Positions 1 through 9,849 of a stretch of DNA of 64,000 nt are shown piece by piece. The translations under genes and the position numbers were made by a program. The notes under the pieces were generated by a model. It did no database searches. It worked only from the letters and a program-made list of their open reading frames with translations, and had not been told where the DNA came from. The DNA is from Rossellomorea vietnamensis (GTDB lineage Bacteria > Bacillota > Bacilli > Bacillales > Bacillaceae_B): NCBI RefSeq assembly GCF_001305855.1, contig NZ_LIXZ01000006.1, positions 62,001 to 126,000 on the forward strand, in the 5' to 3' direction. Each line of letters begins with the position of its first letter. Positions within the stretch are counted from its first letter, which is position 1.

Positions 1-2
1 CC

Positions 3-2015
3 ACCGATGGAAGTGTCACGAAGCAAGGCTGGTACCTTGATGATGTGAAGCTTAGCTCGGAATCAAACCTTCCAGCCAAGAAAATGAATCTTGGCCTGAA
101 ATCCAAGGATGAAAAATCATCCTCTGTATCGAAAAAGCCAAGTGTAAATCCGGCTAAGATTACAGTGGAAAATGAAGTGAAGAAAGATGATAAGACGGAT
201 GCATCAGTTCCGGCTCCTGTACTTCTTCCCCTGCAAGCAGAGGTAAGTGTATTGGAAACGGGTCGTTCCGTTTATACAAATCCGGCGAATGGATCGTATG
301 AAATGACTCATGCAGCAGGTGAATTCACATTGCAGGCATCCACATACGGTTACAGATCCGAAACACAAAGTGTGACGATTGAAGCCGATCAAACATCTAC
401 GGCCAATTTCACCCTTGAAGAAATCCCTCAAGGGAATATTACCGGAACCGTCACGAACGAAGTTACTGGAGAACCGGTTGAAGGAGCAACGGTCTTCGTT
501 CTCGAAGATGCCGTAGTAGAGCCGGTTGAAACAAATGCAAATGGAGAATATGAATTAGAAGCTTACGAAGGGGACTACACCCTTAAAGTGGTTGCGCCTT
601 ACTATTACAGTAAGGAATTGAGCGTCACAGTGGAAGGCGGGGAAGTCACAACCGCCGATGTATCCTTAGAACCATTCATCGGCTATCCAGGAGAAATCGG
701 GTATGATGATGGAACAGCAGAAAATGCACGGGCATTCTATGATGCAGGTAACGGCTGGGCAGTGAAAATGTCCCTTGAAGAAGGCAATGACACGGCACTT
801 GTGACAGGCGGACTATTCCGCTTCTGGGACACTGAATGGCCTGTACCAGGAGGAACAGAATTCCAGGTTGCCGTCTATGACGCTTCTGGACCAGACGGGG
901 CACCAGGTAAGAAAATCGCCGGTCCATTTGATGGAACTGCATTGCGTAATGGTGAATGGACGCATGTGGATCTCAGCGAGCACGGCATCATGGTCGAAGG
1001 TGATTTCTATATGGTGTACATCCAATCTGCACCAAATCCGAATGCACCAGGCCTTGGAACGGATGAAGATGGAGAATATGCGGCAAGGAGCTGGCAGTTC
1101 GTCGGTGGCGCCTGGTCACTGACACCGGAAGATGAGGGGAACTACATGATTCGCGCAACTGTGAATTATGAAGTGACGTCACCAGTCATAACTTCACCGA
1201 AGGATGGATCTTTCACGAATAAGGATTCCGTTACGGTTGAAGGGACTTCTGCACCGACTACGACCGTTCATCTCTTTAATGGAGAAGAGGAAGTAGCAAC
1301 AGCCGACACAGGTGAGGATGGAACATTCTCTGCTGATGTCTCCCTCCATGATGGTGAGAATGTATTAACCGCAAAGGCAGCGACTGAACAGGGCATGACG
1401 GGGCCATCGGAAGCAGTGACGGTAACACTTGATCAAGTGAAGCCGGAACTCGCCATCACATCACCGGAAGATGACATGAAAACAAATCGTGAAGCTATCA
1501 CGGTTAAAGGAACCATCGCGGATGAAAATCTTGCATGGGTGAAAGTGAATGGTGAGAAAGCTACAGTTAAGGACGGAGAGTTCAGTCATCGAATTCTGCT
1601 GAATGAAGGAGAAAATGTCATTGAGGTACTCGCGAAAGATAAAGCAGGAAACAAAAAGAAACAAAGAGTGACAGTACTAGCGAAATTCGGTGACATTGAA
1701 ATTGACAATCTTCTTCCCGCAGAAGATAAAGAACTGAAGAAGGGCGAATCCGTCAAGATCGAATTTGACAGTGAGCCGGGATTGGACGCGTCATTTGTCA
1801 TTCAAATGCCTCTGACAAATGCACGATCCCAAGTGACAAATGCCACTGAACTTCCAATGATGGAAACGTCAGAAGGTCATTATGAAGGTTACTATACGGC
1901 GACCTCGAATGTAAAGACGCCGGGAGCCGTGATTGAAGTGAAGATTTCCGATGATTATGGAAATGTAACGACTCAGCGTGCTGAAGGTAAATTGTATATC
2001 AATTCAAAAAAATAA
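3..2015 (+). CDS. bpr: Bacillopeptidase F-like secreted serine protease, C-terminal part (5' end outside window)
   Basis: The reading frame is open from base 3, so the gene starts upstream. The internal GTG at 45 is not the real start. The first residues read GWYLDDVKL, typical of the domain that follows the subtilase catalytic region in bacillopeptidase F. After a Lys/Ser-rich linker come carboxypeptidase-regulatory-like beta domains (VTGEPVEGATVFV about residue 155), a lectin-like beta domain, and tandem Ig-like repeats beginning ITSPKDGS and ITSPEDDM. The protein ends YINSKK without a sortase signal or membrane anchor. Inference: extracellular degradative protease. The catalytic triad lies outside the window, so Vpr-like or other S8 enzymes remain possible. 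Confidence 0.75.
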   Translation, partial: TDGSVTKQGWYLDDVKLSSESNLPAKKMNLGLKSKDEKSSSVSKKPSVNPAKITVENEVKKDDKTDASVPAPVLLPLQAEVSVLETGRSVYTNPANGSYEMTHAAGEFTLQASTYGYRSETQSVTIEADQTSTANFTLEEIPQGNITGTVTNEVTGEPVEGATVFVLEDAVVEPVETNANGEYELEAYEGDYTLKVVAPYYYSKELSVTVEGGEVTTADVSLEPFIGYPGEIGYDDGTAENARAFYDAGNGWAVKMSLEEGNDTALVTGGLFRFWDTEWPVPGGTEFQVAVYDASGPDGAPGKKIAGPFDGTALRNGEWTHVDLSEHGIMVEGDFYMVYIQSAPNPNAPGLGTDEDGEYAARSWQFVGGAWSLTPEDEGNYMIRATVNYEVTSPVITSPKDGSFTNKDSVTVEGTSAPTTTVHLFNGEEEVATADTGEDGTFSADVSLHDGENVLTAKAATEQGMTGPSEAVTVTLDQVKPELAITSPEDDMKTNREAITVKGTIADENLAWVKVNGEKATVKDGEFSHRILLNEGENVIEVLAKDKAGNKKKQRVTVLAKFGDIEIDNLLPAEDKELKKGESVKIEFDSEPGLDASFVIQMPLTNARSQVTNATELPMMETSEGHYEGYYTATSNVKTPGAVIEVKISDDYGNVTTQRAEGKLYINSKK

Positions 2016-2027
2016 GCATTTTGGGGA

Positions 2028-2061
2028 GAAGAGTTGGAACGTCCAACTCTTCTTCTTTTTT
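2028..2061 (+). terminator. Rho-independent terminator of the protease gene
   Basis: An 11 bp perfect stem (GAAGAGTTGGA / TCCAACTCTTC, loop ACG) is followed by a T-rich run, 13 bases after the stop codon. Confidence 0.85.
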
Positions 2062-2187
2062 ATACTCATTTTTCTGAGAGATTGAAGAAAGCCGTTTTTT
2101 TTTATATACTAAAATAGTATTAGTATAAACATTTTGAATTTTCAAAGGGGACGCTTGCTTATTTAGAAGAATCTTTATAAAAAGTTA

Positions 2188-2201
2188 TGTAAACGATTAC
2201 A
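2188..2201 (+). promoter_or_regulatory. Putative cre site (CcpA) before the methylmalonyl-CoA mutase operon
   Basis: TGTAAACGATTACA matches the Bacillus cre consensus TGWAARCGYTWNCA at 13 of 14 positions. It lies 26 bases before the mutA ATG, just downstream of a possible -10 (TATAAA, 2176-2181), so bound CcpA would be expected to repress. Inference from consensus only. Confidence 0.6.
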
Positions 2202-2227
2202 AAAATGGTTTGCGGAAGAGGGGTATT

Positions 2228-4021
2228 ATGAAGCTTAGTGATATGAAAAGTCAATCATTCAGTCGTCATACACTGTCAGAATGGCAGGAAGCTGCTGAAA
2301 AAGCGTTAAAGGGGAAGGGAATAAGTTCCTTACATACAAGCACATATGAAAATATTGATCTTAAACCATTATTTTTAGCGGAAGACGCACCTCAAATTGA
2401 TAGGGTGAAAGATTATATCCCGAATATTGATGACAAATTGGAACGAACTCATAAATGGTACATTGCCCAGCCAATCAAAAGGGAATCCTGGGGAGAACTC
2501 TCAGCAGCCGTGAGGGATGCGTTGTCCCGGGGGCAAAACTGTCTGTCGTTTTCCATTGGGGACCTGGACAAGGCTCAGGACCTCGTGCCATTCATGAACG
2601 ATATGGGAGAATTTGATGCTCCTGTTTTTTCGATAGATCAGGCTACATCAATAGCCATCCATGGTGTGAGGGACATTCCGGAGAGGATGGAGATGACAGG
2701 CGTTATTGGATACGACCCCATCTCAGAGGAAGGATGGACCTATGAAAGCAGATTGGAACGGTGGCTGAATGTTGTCGAAGGATCGACTATGGATCTGTCA
2801 GGGGTTAAAGCCCTGATTGTGAATTCAGCTCCCTATCATAATAAAGGCGCAAGTGCTACACAGGAGCTTGCTTATGCACTGAGTGAAGGTGTCGCTTATT
2901 TGGAGGCTGTTCAGGATAGAGGGTGGGAAATCGAGAAGGCTGCCCAAACCTTACACTTCCATTTTTCAATAGGAAGTCATTTCTTTATGGAAATCGCGAA
3001 AATCAGGGCATTTAAGAAACTGTGGCAGGGAGTCTTAACTTCTTACGGCTTGAATGAACAAAGTATCGTAAAATCCATCAGCATCAGTGCAGAGACCTCC
3101 CGATTCAACAAATCGACCTTGGATTCCTATGTCAACATTTTACGCGGGGGTGGGGAAGCATTCTCTGCGATCCTCGCAGGGGTCGATTATCTTGTCGTAG
3201 CCCCGTTCAATGAGGTGAGCGGCGAAGTGACTCCCCTCGCTGAAAGGATTGCCAGAAACACTCAACTTGTCCTGGGGGAAGAAGCCCATTTGAATAAGGT
3301 CCTGGACCCTGGTGGCGGTTCTTATTATGTAGAATGGCTTTCAGATGAAGTAGGAAAGCGTGCATGGAAGGAATTCCAGCAGGTTGATAAAGAGGGTGGG
3401 ATCCTTGCCCTCCTTGCTAATGGATCGATAGAAGAGAAGATAAGAGTAGTAAGGGACGCCCGCATCAAGGACCTGGCCACCCGGAAGAACTCCATGATCG
3501 GGACGAACATCTATGCAAATCTGGAAGAGACCCTTCCGATTTCTCCAGCAGCGGGAGAACGGCTCTCTCTTCCTTTTGAAAGAGTAAGAGAGCGGGCACA
3601 GAAGCTCGGAGATATTCCCACTGCAGGCCTGATCGGGTTAGGCGAACTGAAAACGTATAAGCCCCGTGCCGACTTTGTAAAAGGATTTTTAGCGACGGGA
3701 GGCATTCAGACGCATCAAAGTACGGATTGCTTCTCCAAGGAAGATATCCTGCAATTCGTGGAAGAAACCCGGTATCCGTACTATGTGGTGTGCGGAAAGG
3801 ACGAAGAATATCTTGATAAACTTTCAATGATCACTGAAGCCGTCCATCTCGTTGATTCTTCCATTGTGGTTGACCTGGCGGGCAGAATTCCTGAGGAAAA
3901 TAGAAGTGAATGGATCCTTAAGGGATTGAACGGTTCCATCTACAACAAACAAAACATACTTGAAAAACTTGATGCACTATTAACGATTTGGGAGGAGGGG
4001 AAAGAAAATGAGGAAGCCTGA
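2228..4021 (+). CDS. mutA: Methylmalonyl-CoA mutase small subunit (MutA, non-catalytic)
   Basis: About 597 residues, the usual size for the small subunit of heterodimeric adenosylcobalamin-dependent methylmalonyl-CoA mutase, which interconverts (R)-methylmalonyl-CoA and succinyl-CoA. The mutase TIM-barrel region is recognisable ([50 protein letters not shown]). The C-terminal domain lacks the DxHxxG cobalamin ligand motif present in MutB, as expected for this subunit. The ATG at 2228 follows GAAGAGGGG; a TTG 18 bases upstream has no ribosome site. The 3' end overlaps mutB by 14 bases, implying translational coupling. Confidence 0.93.
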   Translation: MKLSDMKSQSFSRHTLSEWQEAAEKALKGKGISSLHTSTYENIDLKPLFLAEDAPQIDRVKDYIPNIDDKLERTHKWYIAQPIKRESWGELSAAVRDALSRGQNCLSFSIGDLDKAQDLVPFMNDMGEFDAPVFSIDQATSIAIHGVRDIPERMEMTGVIGYDPISEEGWTYESRLERWLNVVEGSTMDLSGVKALIVNSAPYHNKGASATQELAYALSEGVAYLEAVQDRGWEIEKAAQTLHFHFSIGSHFFMEIAKIRAFKKLWQGVLTSYGLNEQSIVKSISISAETSRFNKSTLDSYVNILRGGGEAFSAILAGVDYLVVAPFNEVSGEVTPLAERIARNTQLVLGEEAHLNKVLDPGGGSYYVEWLSDEVGKRAWKEFQQVDKEGGILALLANGSIEEKIRVVRDARIKDLATRKNSMIGTNIYANLEETLPISPAAGERLSLPFERVRERAQKLGDIPTAGLIGLGELKTYKPRADFVKGFLATGGIQTHQSTDCFSKEDILQFVEETRYPYYVVCGKDEEYLDKLSMITEAVHLVDSSIVVDLAGRIPEENRSEWILKGLNGSIYNKQNILEKLDALLTIWEEGKENEEA

Positions 4022-6164
4022 TTGGCAACAAATTAACCCGTATTCGAATGTGGGGGCAGCGGGGGACCTTCCCCTTACCGGCACTCCCTACGAAACGAAT
4101 GAAAAAATCGATATAAAAGCTTTATATACAGAAAGAGACTCGGAAAATATTTCGCATGGAGAAGATTTACCCGGCCTCGCTCCGTACACTAGGGGGCCGT
4201 ATCCGACGATGTATGTGAATCGTCCATGGACGGTCAGGCAGTATGCGGGATTTTCAACCGCTGAAGAAAGCAATGCTTTTTATAGAAGAAATTTAAGTAT
4301 GGGGCAGAAAGGGTTGTCGGTGGCATTTGATTTGGCGACTCACCGCGGATATGACTCGGATCATCCAAGGGTTGTAGGGGATGTAGGTAAAGCGGGCGTC
4401 GCCATCGATTCCATCCTGGACATGAAGATATTGTTCGACGGGATCCCCCTTGATCAAATGTCCGTTTCCATGACGATGAATGGGGCTGTTCTGCCCATCC
4501 TTGCTTTTTATATCGTGACGGCAGAAGAGCAGGGTGTGTCGAAGGAGAAGCTTTCCGGTACGATCCAGAACGATATCTTAAAGGAATACATGGTCAGGAA
4601 TACGTACATCTATCCACCTGAAACGTCCATGAACATCATCGCGGATATTTTCGAGTATACATCCAAACATATGCCGAAATTCAACAGCATCAGCATTTCC
4701 GGGTATCATATGCAAGAAGCCGGGGCACCTGCTGATATTGAGCTTGCTTATACGCTGGCGGATGGTCTCGAGTATGTCAGGACCGGACTTCAGGCAGGGA
4801 TCGACATCGATTCCTTTGCACCGAGACTTTCATTCTTTTGGGCCATCGGCATGAACTATTTCATGGAAGTGGCCAAGATGAGGGCGGCCAGGAGGATTTG
4901 GGCGAAGATGATGAAGACATTCACCCCCCGGAATCCTAAATCGATGGCGCTCAGGACCCATTCCCAAACATCCGGATGGAGCTTGACGGAACAGGATCCT
5001 TATAATAATGTCATCCGTACGTTACTCGAAGCCCATGCAGCTGCGATGGGTCATACGCAGTCGCTCCATACGAATGCCCTTGACGAAGCGATCGCCCTGC
5101 CGACAGACTTTTCGGCGCGTATCGCGCGCAATACCCAGCTGTATCTACAAGAAGAAACAGGCATAACGAAAGTGATCGACCCATGGGCCGGTTCCCACTA
5201 TGTCGAAACACTGACTCATCAACTGATGGAAAAGGCATGGGAGCATATTGAAGAAATCGAAGAACTCGGAGGCATGACGAAAGCAATCGAAACGGGCTTG
5301 CCGAAGATGCGCATCGAGGAAGCTGCTGCCAGAAGACAAGCAATGATCGATTCAGGGGACGAGTCCATCATCGGAGTGAATAAATACCGTCTGGATAAAG
5401 AAGATCCGATTGAAACACTCGACATCGATAATACAGTGGTCAGACAGAAGCAGATCGAACGGATCCAGAAGTTGAAAGAAGAACGAAATGAAGAGAAAGT
5501 CACTGAAACCCTGGAAGCTTTGACGCGAACTGCAGAAACAGGCGAAGGGAACCTCCTTGAAAAAGCCGTAGATGCGGCAAGGGCACGTGCCACCTTAGGA
5601 GAAATCTCCGATGCAATAGAAAAAGTTTCCGGAAGGCATAAAGCGACGATCCGGAGTATAAGCGGGGTGTATAGTTCGAATTTCTCGAATGAACAGGAAA
5701 TCAACATCGTGAAAGAGATGACGGAAGAATTTCTGGAGAACGAAGGAAGAAGACCCCGTATCCTCATTGCCAAGATGGGACAGGACGGCCATGACAGGGG
5801 CGCGAAAGTAATCAGCACTGCATTTGCCGATCTTGGATTTGACGTTGATATCGGACCATTGTTTCAAACACCCGAAGAAACAGCTCTTCAGGCCGTTGAA
5901 AACGATGTACACGTCATCGGGGTAAGCTCATTGGCCGCCGGTCATAAAACGCTTCTGCCTCAATTAGTGGCGGAACTGAAGAAACTTGGAAGGGAAGACA
6001 TCCTTGTCGTCATCGGCGGAGTGATTCCAGCGAAAGACTATGATTTTCTTTTAACCAATGGGGCATCTGCCGTCTTTGGCCCTGGAACGATCATTCCTGT
6101 AGCCGCACAAAAAGTGATCAAAGAAATATATGAAGTGCTCGGCTATGAGGAAGTGGCTGAATAA
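4008..6164 (+). CDS. mutB: Methylmalonyl-CoA mutase large catalytic subunit
   Basis: 718 residues, the normal length of the catalytic subunit. The N-terminal barrel carries the substrate-binding segment [20 protein letters not shown]. The C-terminal flavodoxin-like domain carries the cobalamin lower-ligand motif GQDGHDRG (about residues 590-600) followed by [14 protein letters not shown] and GGVIP. It acts with MutA in the cytoplasm on methylmalonyl-CoA from propionate, odd-chain fatty acids and branched-chain amino acids. Start ATG overlaps mutA; the stop overlaps the meaB start (TAATG). Confidence 0.96.
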   Translation: MRKPDWQQINPYSNVGAAGDLPLTGTPYETNEKIDIKALYTERDSENISHGEDLPGLAPYTRGPYPTMYVNRPWTVRQYAGFSTAEESNAFYRRNLSMGQKGLSVAFDLATHRGYDSDHPRVVGDVGKAGVAIDSILDMKILFDGIPLDQMSVSMTMNGAVLPILAFYIVTAEEQGVSKEKLSGTIQNDILKEYMVRNTYIYPPETSMNIIADIFEYTSKHMPKFNSISISGYHMQEAGAPADIELAYTLADGLEYVRTGLQAGIDIDSFAPRLSFFWAIGMNYFMEVAKMRAARRIWAKMMKTFTPRNPKSMALRTHSQTSGWSLTEQDPYNNVIRTLLEAHAAAMGHTQSLHTNALDEAIALPTDFSARIARNTQLYLQEETGITKVIDPWAGSHYVETLTHQLMEKAWEHIEEIEELGGMTKAIETGLPKMRIEEAAARRQAMIDSGDESIIGVNKYRLDKEDPIETLDIDNTVVRQKQIERIQKLKEERNEEKVTETLEALTRTAETGEGNLLEKAVDAARARATLGEISDAIEKVSGRHKATIRSISGVYSSNFSNEQEINIVKEMTEEFLENEGRRPRILIAKMGQDGHDRGAKVISTAFADLGFDVDIGPLFQTPEETALQAVENDVHVIGVSSLAAGHKTLLPQLVAELKKLGREDILVVIGGVIPAKDYDFLLTNGASAVFGPGTIIPVAAQKVIKEIYEVLGYEEVAE

Positions 6165-7219
6165 TGACAGAGCATCAGTCGGGACGAAAGAAGAGGTTTG
6201 TGAAAAAGAAAAAGGATCCCGTTTCGATCAGTGACTTAAAGAGTGGGGTCCTGAACGGTGACCGCAGTCACTTAGCGAAAGCCATCACGTTGATAGAGAG
6301 CAACGCGGAAGAGCATTATGCGTTGGGACAGGAGCTACTGCAAGAACTCCTCCCCCATACCGGTAAAAGCTTCCGGATCGGGATCACTGGTGTGCCTGGA
6401 GCCGGGAAAAGCACGTTTATCGAACAATTCGGGGAGATGTTGTGTAACGATGGTCATCGTGTTGCCGTTCTCGCCATCGATCCAAGCTCCTCTATTTCAG
6501 GTGGCAGCATTTTAGGCGATAAAACGAGGATGGAGCAGTTATCGAAGAATCCCCGTGCCTTTGTCAGGCCCTCCCCAACGGCAGGGACGCTTGGAGGAGT
6601 CCACCGGAAAACCAATGAAACCCTCCTCTTATGCGAGGCCGCAGGGTATGACCTCATCATCATAGAGACCGTTGGGGTCGGTCAGAGTGAAGTCATGGTC
6701 AGACAGATGGTTGATTTCTTCCTGCTGCTCGTCATTACGGGAGCGGGAGACGAGCTTCAGGGAATGAAAAAAGGAATCATGGAGCTTGCCGACGTGTTGC
6801 TCGTCAACAAAGCAGATGGAGAGAATAAGCCTCTCGCGGAAAAGACGAGGAGGGAGCTCAATCAAATCCTTCACTTCCTGATTCCTGCCACAAAAGGCTG
6901 GAGTTCAAAGGCTTATACCTGTTCGGCAATGAAAAATGAGGGATTGAAGGAACTATGGGATGTGGTCCAACAATTCGAAGATCAGACAAAAGAACAGGGT
7001 GTATTCCAGGAAAGAAGGCTTCTCCAGAAACAGGAATGGTTCCATACGATGTTGAAAGAAAGAATACTGTCAGACTTCTTCTTCCATCCGCACATCAAGT
7101 CATCCCTTCCCCGCCTGGAAGACAGGGTGAGAACCGGGGATTTTACCACTTCCCAGGCGGTGGAAGAATTGTTGACACTATATAAACAAGCTATACTCGA
7201 TGGGAATCGTTCATTTTGA
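6164..7219 (+). CDS. meaB: MeaB/ArgK GTPase, methylmalonyl-CoA mutase chaperone
   Basis: G3E-family P-loop GTPase of 351 residues. Visible motifs are Walker A GVPGAGKST (about 75-83), DPSS, the MeaB-typical ETVGVGQSE and the guanine-specificity motif NKADG. MeaB proteins gate cofactor loading and protect the mutase from inactivation. The start codon shares one base with the mutB stop, so the three genes form a tightly coupled operon. The Lys/Arg-rich first 20 residues are a poorly conserved extension. Confidence 0.94.
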   Translation: MTEHQSGRKKRFVKKKKDPVSISDLKSGVLNGDRSHLAKAITLIESNAEEHYALGQELLQELLPHTGKSFRIGITGVPGAGKSTFIEQFGEMLCNDGHRVAVLAIDPSSSISGGSILGDKTRMEQLSKNPRAFVRPSPTAGTLGGVHRKTNETLLLCEAAGYDLIIIETVGVGQSEVMVRQMVDFFLLLVITGAGDELQGMKKGIMELADVLLVNKADGENKPLAEKTRRELNQILHFLIPATKGWSSKAYTCSAMKNEGLKELWDVVQQFEDQTKEQGVFQERRLLQKQEWFHTMLKERILSDFFFHPHIKSSLPRLEDRVRTGDFTTSQAVEELLTLYKQAILDGNRSF

Positions 7220-7318
7220 TTGAAAGATAGGGTTTGAAATTGTTATGATAGGGGTATATCAGATCCTCTTGTTTTTTGTGAGATATGATTAAGTCAGCGA
7301 TTAAAGGAGAGTTCAAGC

Positions 7319-7756
7319 ATGGATATAGATTTCAATTTATTTATGAACGACGTTGTCCGCCAGGCCCGTCAAGAAATCGAGACGGCAGGGTATACGCAAT
7401 TGACAACAGAAGAAGAAGTAGACCAGGCTTTTTCTAAAGAAGGTACAACACTGGTCATGGTCAATTCTGTTTGTGGGTGCGCAGGAGGAATCGCCCGTCC
7501 CGCAGCCGCTCATTCCATTCACTTCGATAAGCGTCCGGATCAATTGGTCACGGTTTTCGCCGGACAGGATAAAGAAGCGACTGCGAAAGCACGCAGCTAT
7601 TTCACAGGTTATCCGCCATCCTCACCGTCATTCGCCCTTTTGAAAGACGGAAAGCTCCTGACGATGGTTGAAAGACACGAGATAGAAGGACATGATCCAA
7701 TGTCTGTCGTGAACAAACTTCAATCGTATTTTGATGAGTATTGTGAAGAGGTATAA
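7319..7756 (+). CDS. brxB: Bacilliredoxin BrxB (YqiW/YphP family)
   Basis: 145 residues. The CGC active-site motif sits in [16 protein letters not shown] (Cys52, Cys54). Bacilliredoxins remove bacillithiol from S-bacillithiolated proteins after oxidative stress. The neighbourhood (next to artPQR) matches B. subtilis yqiW rather than yphP. AAAGGAG precedes the ATG. The 99-base gap after meaB leaves room for its own promoter; co-transcription with the mutase operon is possible but not shown. Confidence 0.9.
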   Translation: MDIDFNLFMNDVVRQARQEIETAGYTQLTTEEEVDQAFSKEGTTLVMVNSVCGCAGGIARPAAAHSIHFDKRPDQLVTVFAGQDKEATAKARSYFTGYPPSSPSFALLKDGKLLTMVERHEIEGHDPMSVVNKLQSYFDEYCEEV

Positions 7757-7763
7757 AAATATT

Positions 7764-7808
7764 GTCAAGTTTCTCACTGATGAAGTGAGAGGCTTGACGT
7801 TTTTTTTA
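7764..7808 (+). terminator. Terminator of brxB
   Basis: Imperfect 14 bp stem (GTCAAGTTTCTCAC / GTGAGAGGCTTGAC) followed by eight T residues. Confidence 0.85.
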
Positions 7809-7852
7809 TTTTTGAAGGAATTTTTTATTATGTCAGGAGCGATTCCTTATTT

Positions 7853-7950
7853 TGTAAAAAGACGCAATTCATAATGAGAATGACGCAATAAATAGAATAA
7901 AGACGCAATTAATCTCAAAACGACGCAATCACCTCCAGGAATGACGCAAT
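7853..7950. repeat. Element 1 of a helically phased GACGCAAT repeat family (5 units)
   Basis: GACGCAAT occurs exactly at 7861, 7882, 7902, 7922 and 7943, giving steps of 21, 20, 20 and 21 bp. The 12-13 base spacers differ and are mostly AT-rich. A second copy lies at 45621-45720 in the same orientation, with the same number of units, a similar lead-in (GTAAAAA) and a similar last spacer (CACCTCC here, CACCCTC there). Units are far too short, and spacers too short, for CRISPR. Step alternation breaks reading frame. Function unknown. Confidence 0.85.
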
Positions 7951-7951
7951 G

Positions 7952-8240
7952 ACGGGGGATCGATATGGTATTCAAACCTACTCATACCTGAAAGCTTCGT
8001 ACTGACTTCCAAAGCCCGCATTGAAATACTCCCTATCTATTAATATTACCCGAGAAACCAATCTAAGGATGAACTAAACCATTTTTAAGCAGTTTCCAAT
8101 AGCCTTGGATTCAAGCAACAACGCTATTCGTGCATATAAAATGAATAAAACATATCAACTACTAAGGTTAATGCATTGGAAAACAGTAGGAATCGGCCTA
8201 TAATTTTCAGAATATATAATCATTTATCGATATTTATAAA
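7952..8240. other. Intergenic stretch with no recognised feature
   Basis: About 290 AT-rich bases between the phased repeat and the artP promoter. I see no plausible ORF with a ribosome site, no RNA fold I recognise and no repeat. Confidence 0.5.
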
Positions 8241-8244
8241 GAGT

Positions 8245-8262
8245 ATTGCATAAATATTGAAC
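8245..8262 (+). promoter_or_regulatory. Possible ARG box (AhrC/ArgR operator) at the artP promoter
   Basis: ATTGCATAAATATTGAAC fits the ArgR-family operator pattern TNTGNATWWWWATNCANA at all but three positions. It overlaps the predicted -35 of artP, a sensible place for repression. A degenerate half-site lies further downstream near 8300-8325. Weak evidence, based on pattern only. Confidence 0.35.
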
Positions 8263-8273
8263 TCTGCTACAAT
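8246..8273 (+). promoter_or_regulatory. Sigma-A promoter of artPQR
   Basis: -35 TTGCAT (8246-8251), 16 bp spacer, -10 TACAAT (8268-8273). The implied 5' leader is about 60 bases, very AT-rich, and ends in CAGGAGG before the artP ATG. Confidence 0.6.
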
Positions 8274-8338
8274 ACGAATATAGTAATTAATATACATTAT
8301 ATATTATATTTATACATTCTAACTCAGGAGGAATCACA

Positions 8339-9115
8339 ATGAAAAAGCTATTATCTCTCGTATTAGTATTAATCCTTTCTACTACACTGGCAGCATGCGG
8401 CGCAGGAGAAGACAAGCCTGCTTCCGGGGAATCAAAGAAATTGATCATGGGGACGTCGGCAGACTATAAACCGTTTGAATATGTCGACACGGCCAACAGC
8501 GACAAAATCATTGGGTATGATATTGATCTTGCCAATATGCTCGCAGATGAAATGGGATACGAAATCGAAATCAAGGATATGGAATTCAGCGGATTGATTT
8601 CCGCCTTGAAAACGGGGCAGGTGGATTTTGTCCTTTCAGCCATGACGCCAACGCCGGAACGACAAAAGAATGTTGACTTCAGTGATGTCTACTACACGGC
8701 TAAAGATATGATCATCTCGACAAAGGAAAGCGGCATTCAAAGTGAGAAAGATCTGGATGGGAAAACGGTAGGAGTTCAATTAGGCTCGATTCAACAGGAT
8801 GCTGCAGAAGAACTTTCAAAATCCATCAAGCTGAAAGTGGACACTCGTGATCGTATTCCTGAACTGATCCAGGATCTCCAAAATGGACGCTTCGACGCCA
8901 TCATCATCGAAAATACAGTGGCAAACGGTTATTTGGACAAGAGTGACGAGCTTCAAGGAAATACGATGAATGTAAATGAAGAAGAGGCAGGTTCTGCGGT
9001 TGCCCTTCCAAAGGACAGCGAGCTGACTGGTAAATTCAATGACGCATTGAAGAAGCTTAAAGACAGTGGAGAATTGGATAAACTCGCTGAAAAATGGTTT
9101 GACGGAGAACAGTAG
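8339..9115 (+). CDS. artP: Arginine/basic amino acid ABC transporter substrate-binding lipoprotein
   Basis: 258 residues. A lipoprotein signal peptide ends in the lipobox LAAC (Cys20). The mature part is a periplasmic-binding-protein family 3 domain (MGTSADYKPFEY, GYDIDLANMLADEMGYEIE, LDGKTVGVQLGS). It captures an amino acid outside the membrane and delivers it to ArtQ. The arginine assignment rests on synteny with B. subtilis artP-artQ-artR next to yqiW and yqjA; polar amino acids such as glutamine or cystine cannot be excluded by sequence. Confidence 0.88.
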   Translation: MKKLLSLVLVLILSTTLAACGAGEDKPASGESKKLIMGTSADYKPFEYVDTANSDKIIGYDIDLANMLADEMGYEIEIKDMEFSGLISALKTGQVDFVLSAMTPTPERQKNVDFSDVYYTAKDMIISTKESGIQSEKDLDGKTVGVQLGSIQQDAAEELSKSIKLKVDTRDRIPELIQDLQNGRFDAIIIENTVANGYLDKSDELQGNTMNVNEEEAGSAVALPKDSELTGKFNDALKKLKDSGELDKLAEKWFDGEQ

Positions 9116-9122
9116 ATCGATG

Positions 9123-9152
9123 AAGGGCTAACCTCTAATCCGGTTAGCCCTT
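9123..9152 (+). terminator. Intercistronic stem-loop between artP and artQ
   Basis: A perfect 11 bp stem (AAGGGCTAACC / GGTTAGCCCTT, 8-base loop) without a long T tract. This position is typical of a partial terminator or 3' stabiliser that yields more binding protein than permease. Leaky read-through into artQR is inferred. Confidence 0.7.
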
Positions 9153-9189
9153 CCTATTACATGACATTACAACTTTGGAGGGGATCATT

Positions 9190-9849
9190 ATGCCATTAGA
9201 TTTTGAACAACTGATTCCTTCGATCCCCTTTATTTTGGAAGGATTGAAGGTCACACTTAAAATTGTCGCGTTAGCAGGGGTGCTCGGGTTCGTATTCGGT
9301 ATTCTTCTTGCCCTTTGTAAAATTAGTTCCATCAAACCTTTAACCCTGCTTGCGGATCTTTATACATCGATATTCAGGGGAACTCCGCTGGTCCTTCAGC
9401 TGATGATTATCTTTTACGGATCTCCTCAGCTTTTCGGGACACAGATTGAACCGTATTACGCAGCGATCCTCGCTTTTTCCCTTAATTCGGCTGCCTATAT
9501 TTCCGAAATCATCCGTGCAGGGATCAATGCAGTGGATAAAGGGCAAACGGAAGCTACGATGGCTCTTGGGGTGCCTTACCGATTGATGATGAAAGACGTG
9601 ATCCTGCCTCAGGCGATCAAAAATATCCTCCCTGCGTTGATGAACGAATTCATCACGCTCACCAAGGAATCCGCCATCGTCACGGTTATCGGGGCTGCAG
9701 ATGTGATGAGACGTTCATACATGGTTGGAAGTGACTTGTATTCATTCTTTGAACCGCTTTTATTCGCAGGACTGATTTATTATGTGCTTGTTATGATTCT
9801 GACTTTACTCGGAAAAGTGTTGGAAGGGAGACTGCGTGGAAATGATTAA
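9190..9849 (+). CDS. artQ: Arginine ABC transporter permease
   Basis: About 219 residues of the HisM/GlnP-type permease family with several hydrophobic segments and the cytoplasmic loop that docks the ATPase ([20 protein letters not shown]). The ATG at 9190 follows TGGAGGGG at good spacing; a TTG at 9175 lies inside that ribosome site. The end overlaps artR by 8 bases. Confidence 0.92.
   Translation: MPLDFEQLIPSIPFILEGLKVTLKIVALAGVLGFVFGILLALCKISSIKPLTLLADLYTSIFRGTPLVLQLMIIFYGSPQLFGTQIEPYYAAILAFSLNSAAYISEIIRAGINAVDKGQTEATMALGVPYRLMMKDVILPQAIKNILPALMNEFITLTKESAIVTVIGAADVMRRSYMVGSDLYSFFEPLLFAGLIYYVLVMILTLLGKVLEGRLRGND

Noticed and set aside
2210-2227. TTG start of mutA 18 bases upstream
   Set aside because: The ribosome site GAAGAGGGG lies after this TTG and serves the ATG at 2228.
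5219-5818. 199-residue ORF antisense to mutB
   Set aside because: Lies entirely inside a strongly conserved mutB frame; Ser/Arg-rich shadow sequence without a ribosome site.
7861-7950. CRISPR array at the GACGCAAT repeats
   Set aside because: Repeat unit is 8 bases with 12-13 base spacers; CRISPR repeats and spacers are much longer, and no cas gene is present.
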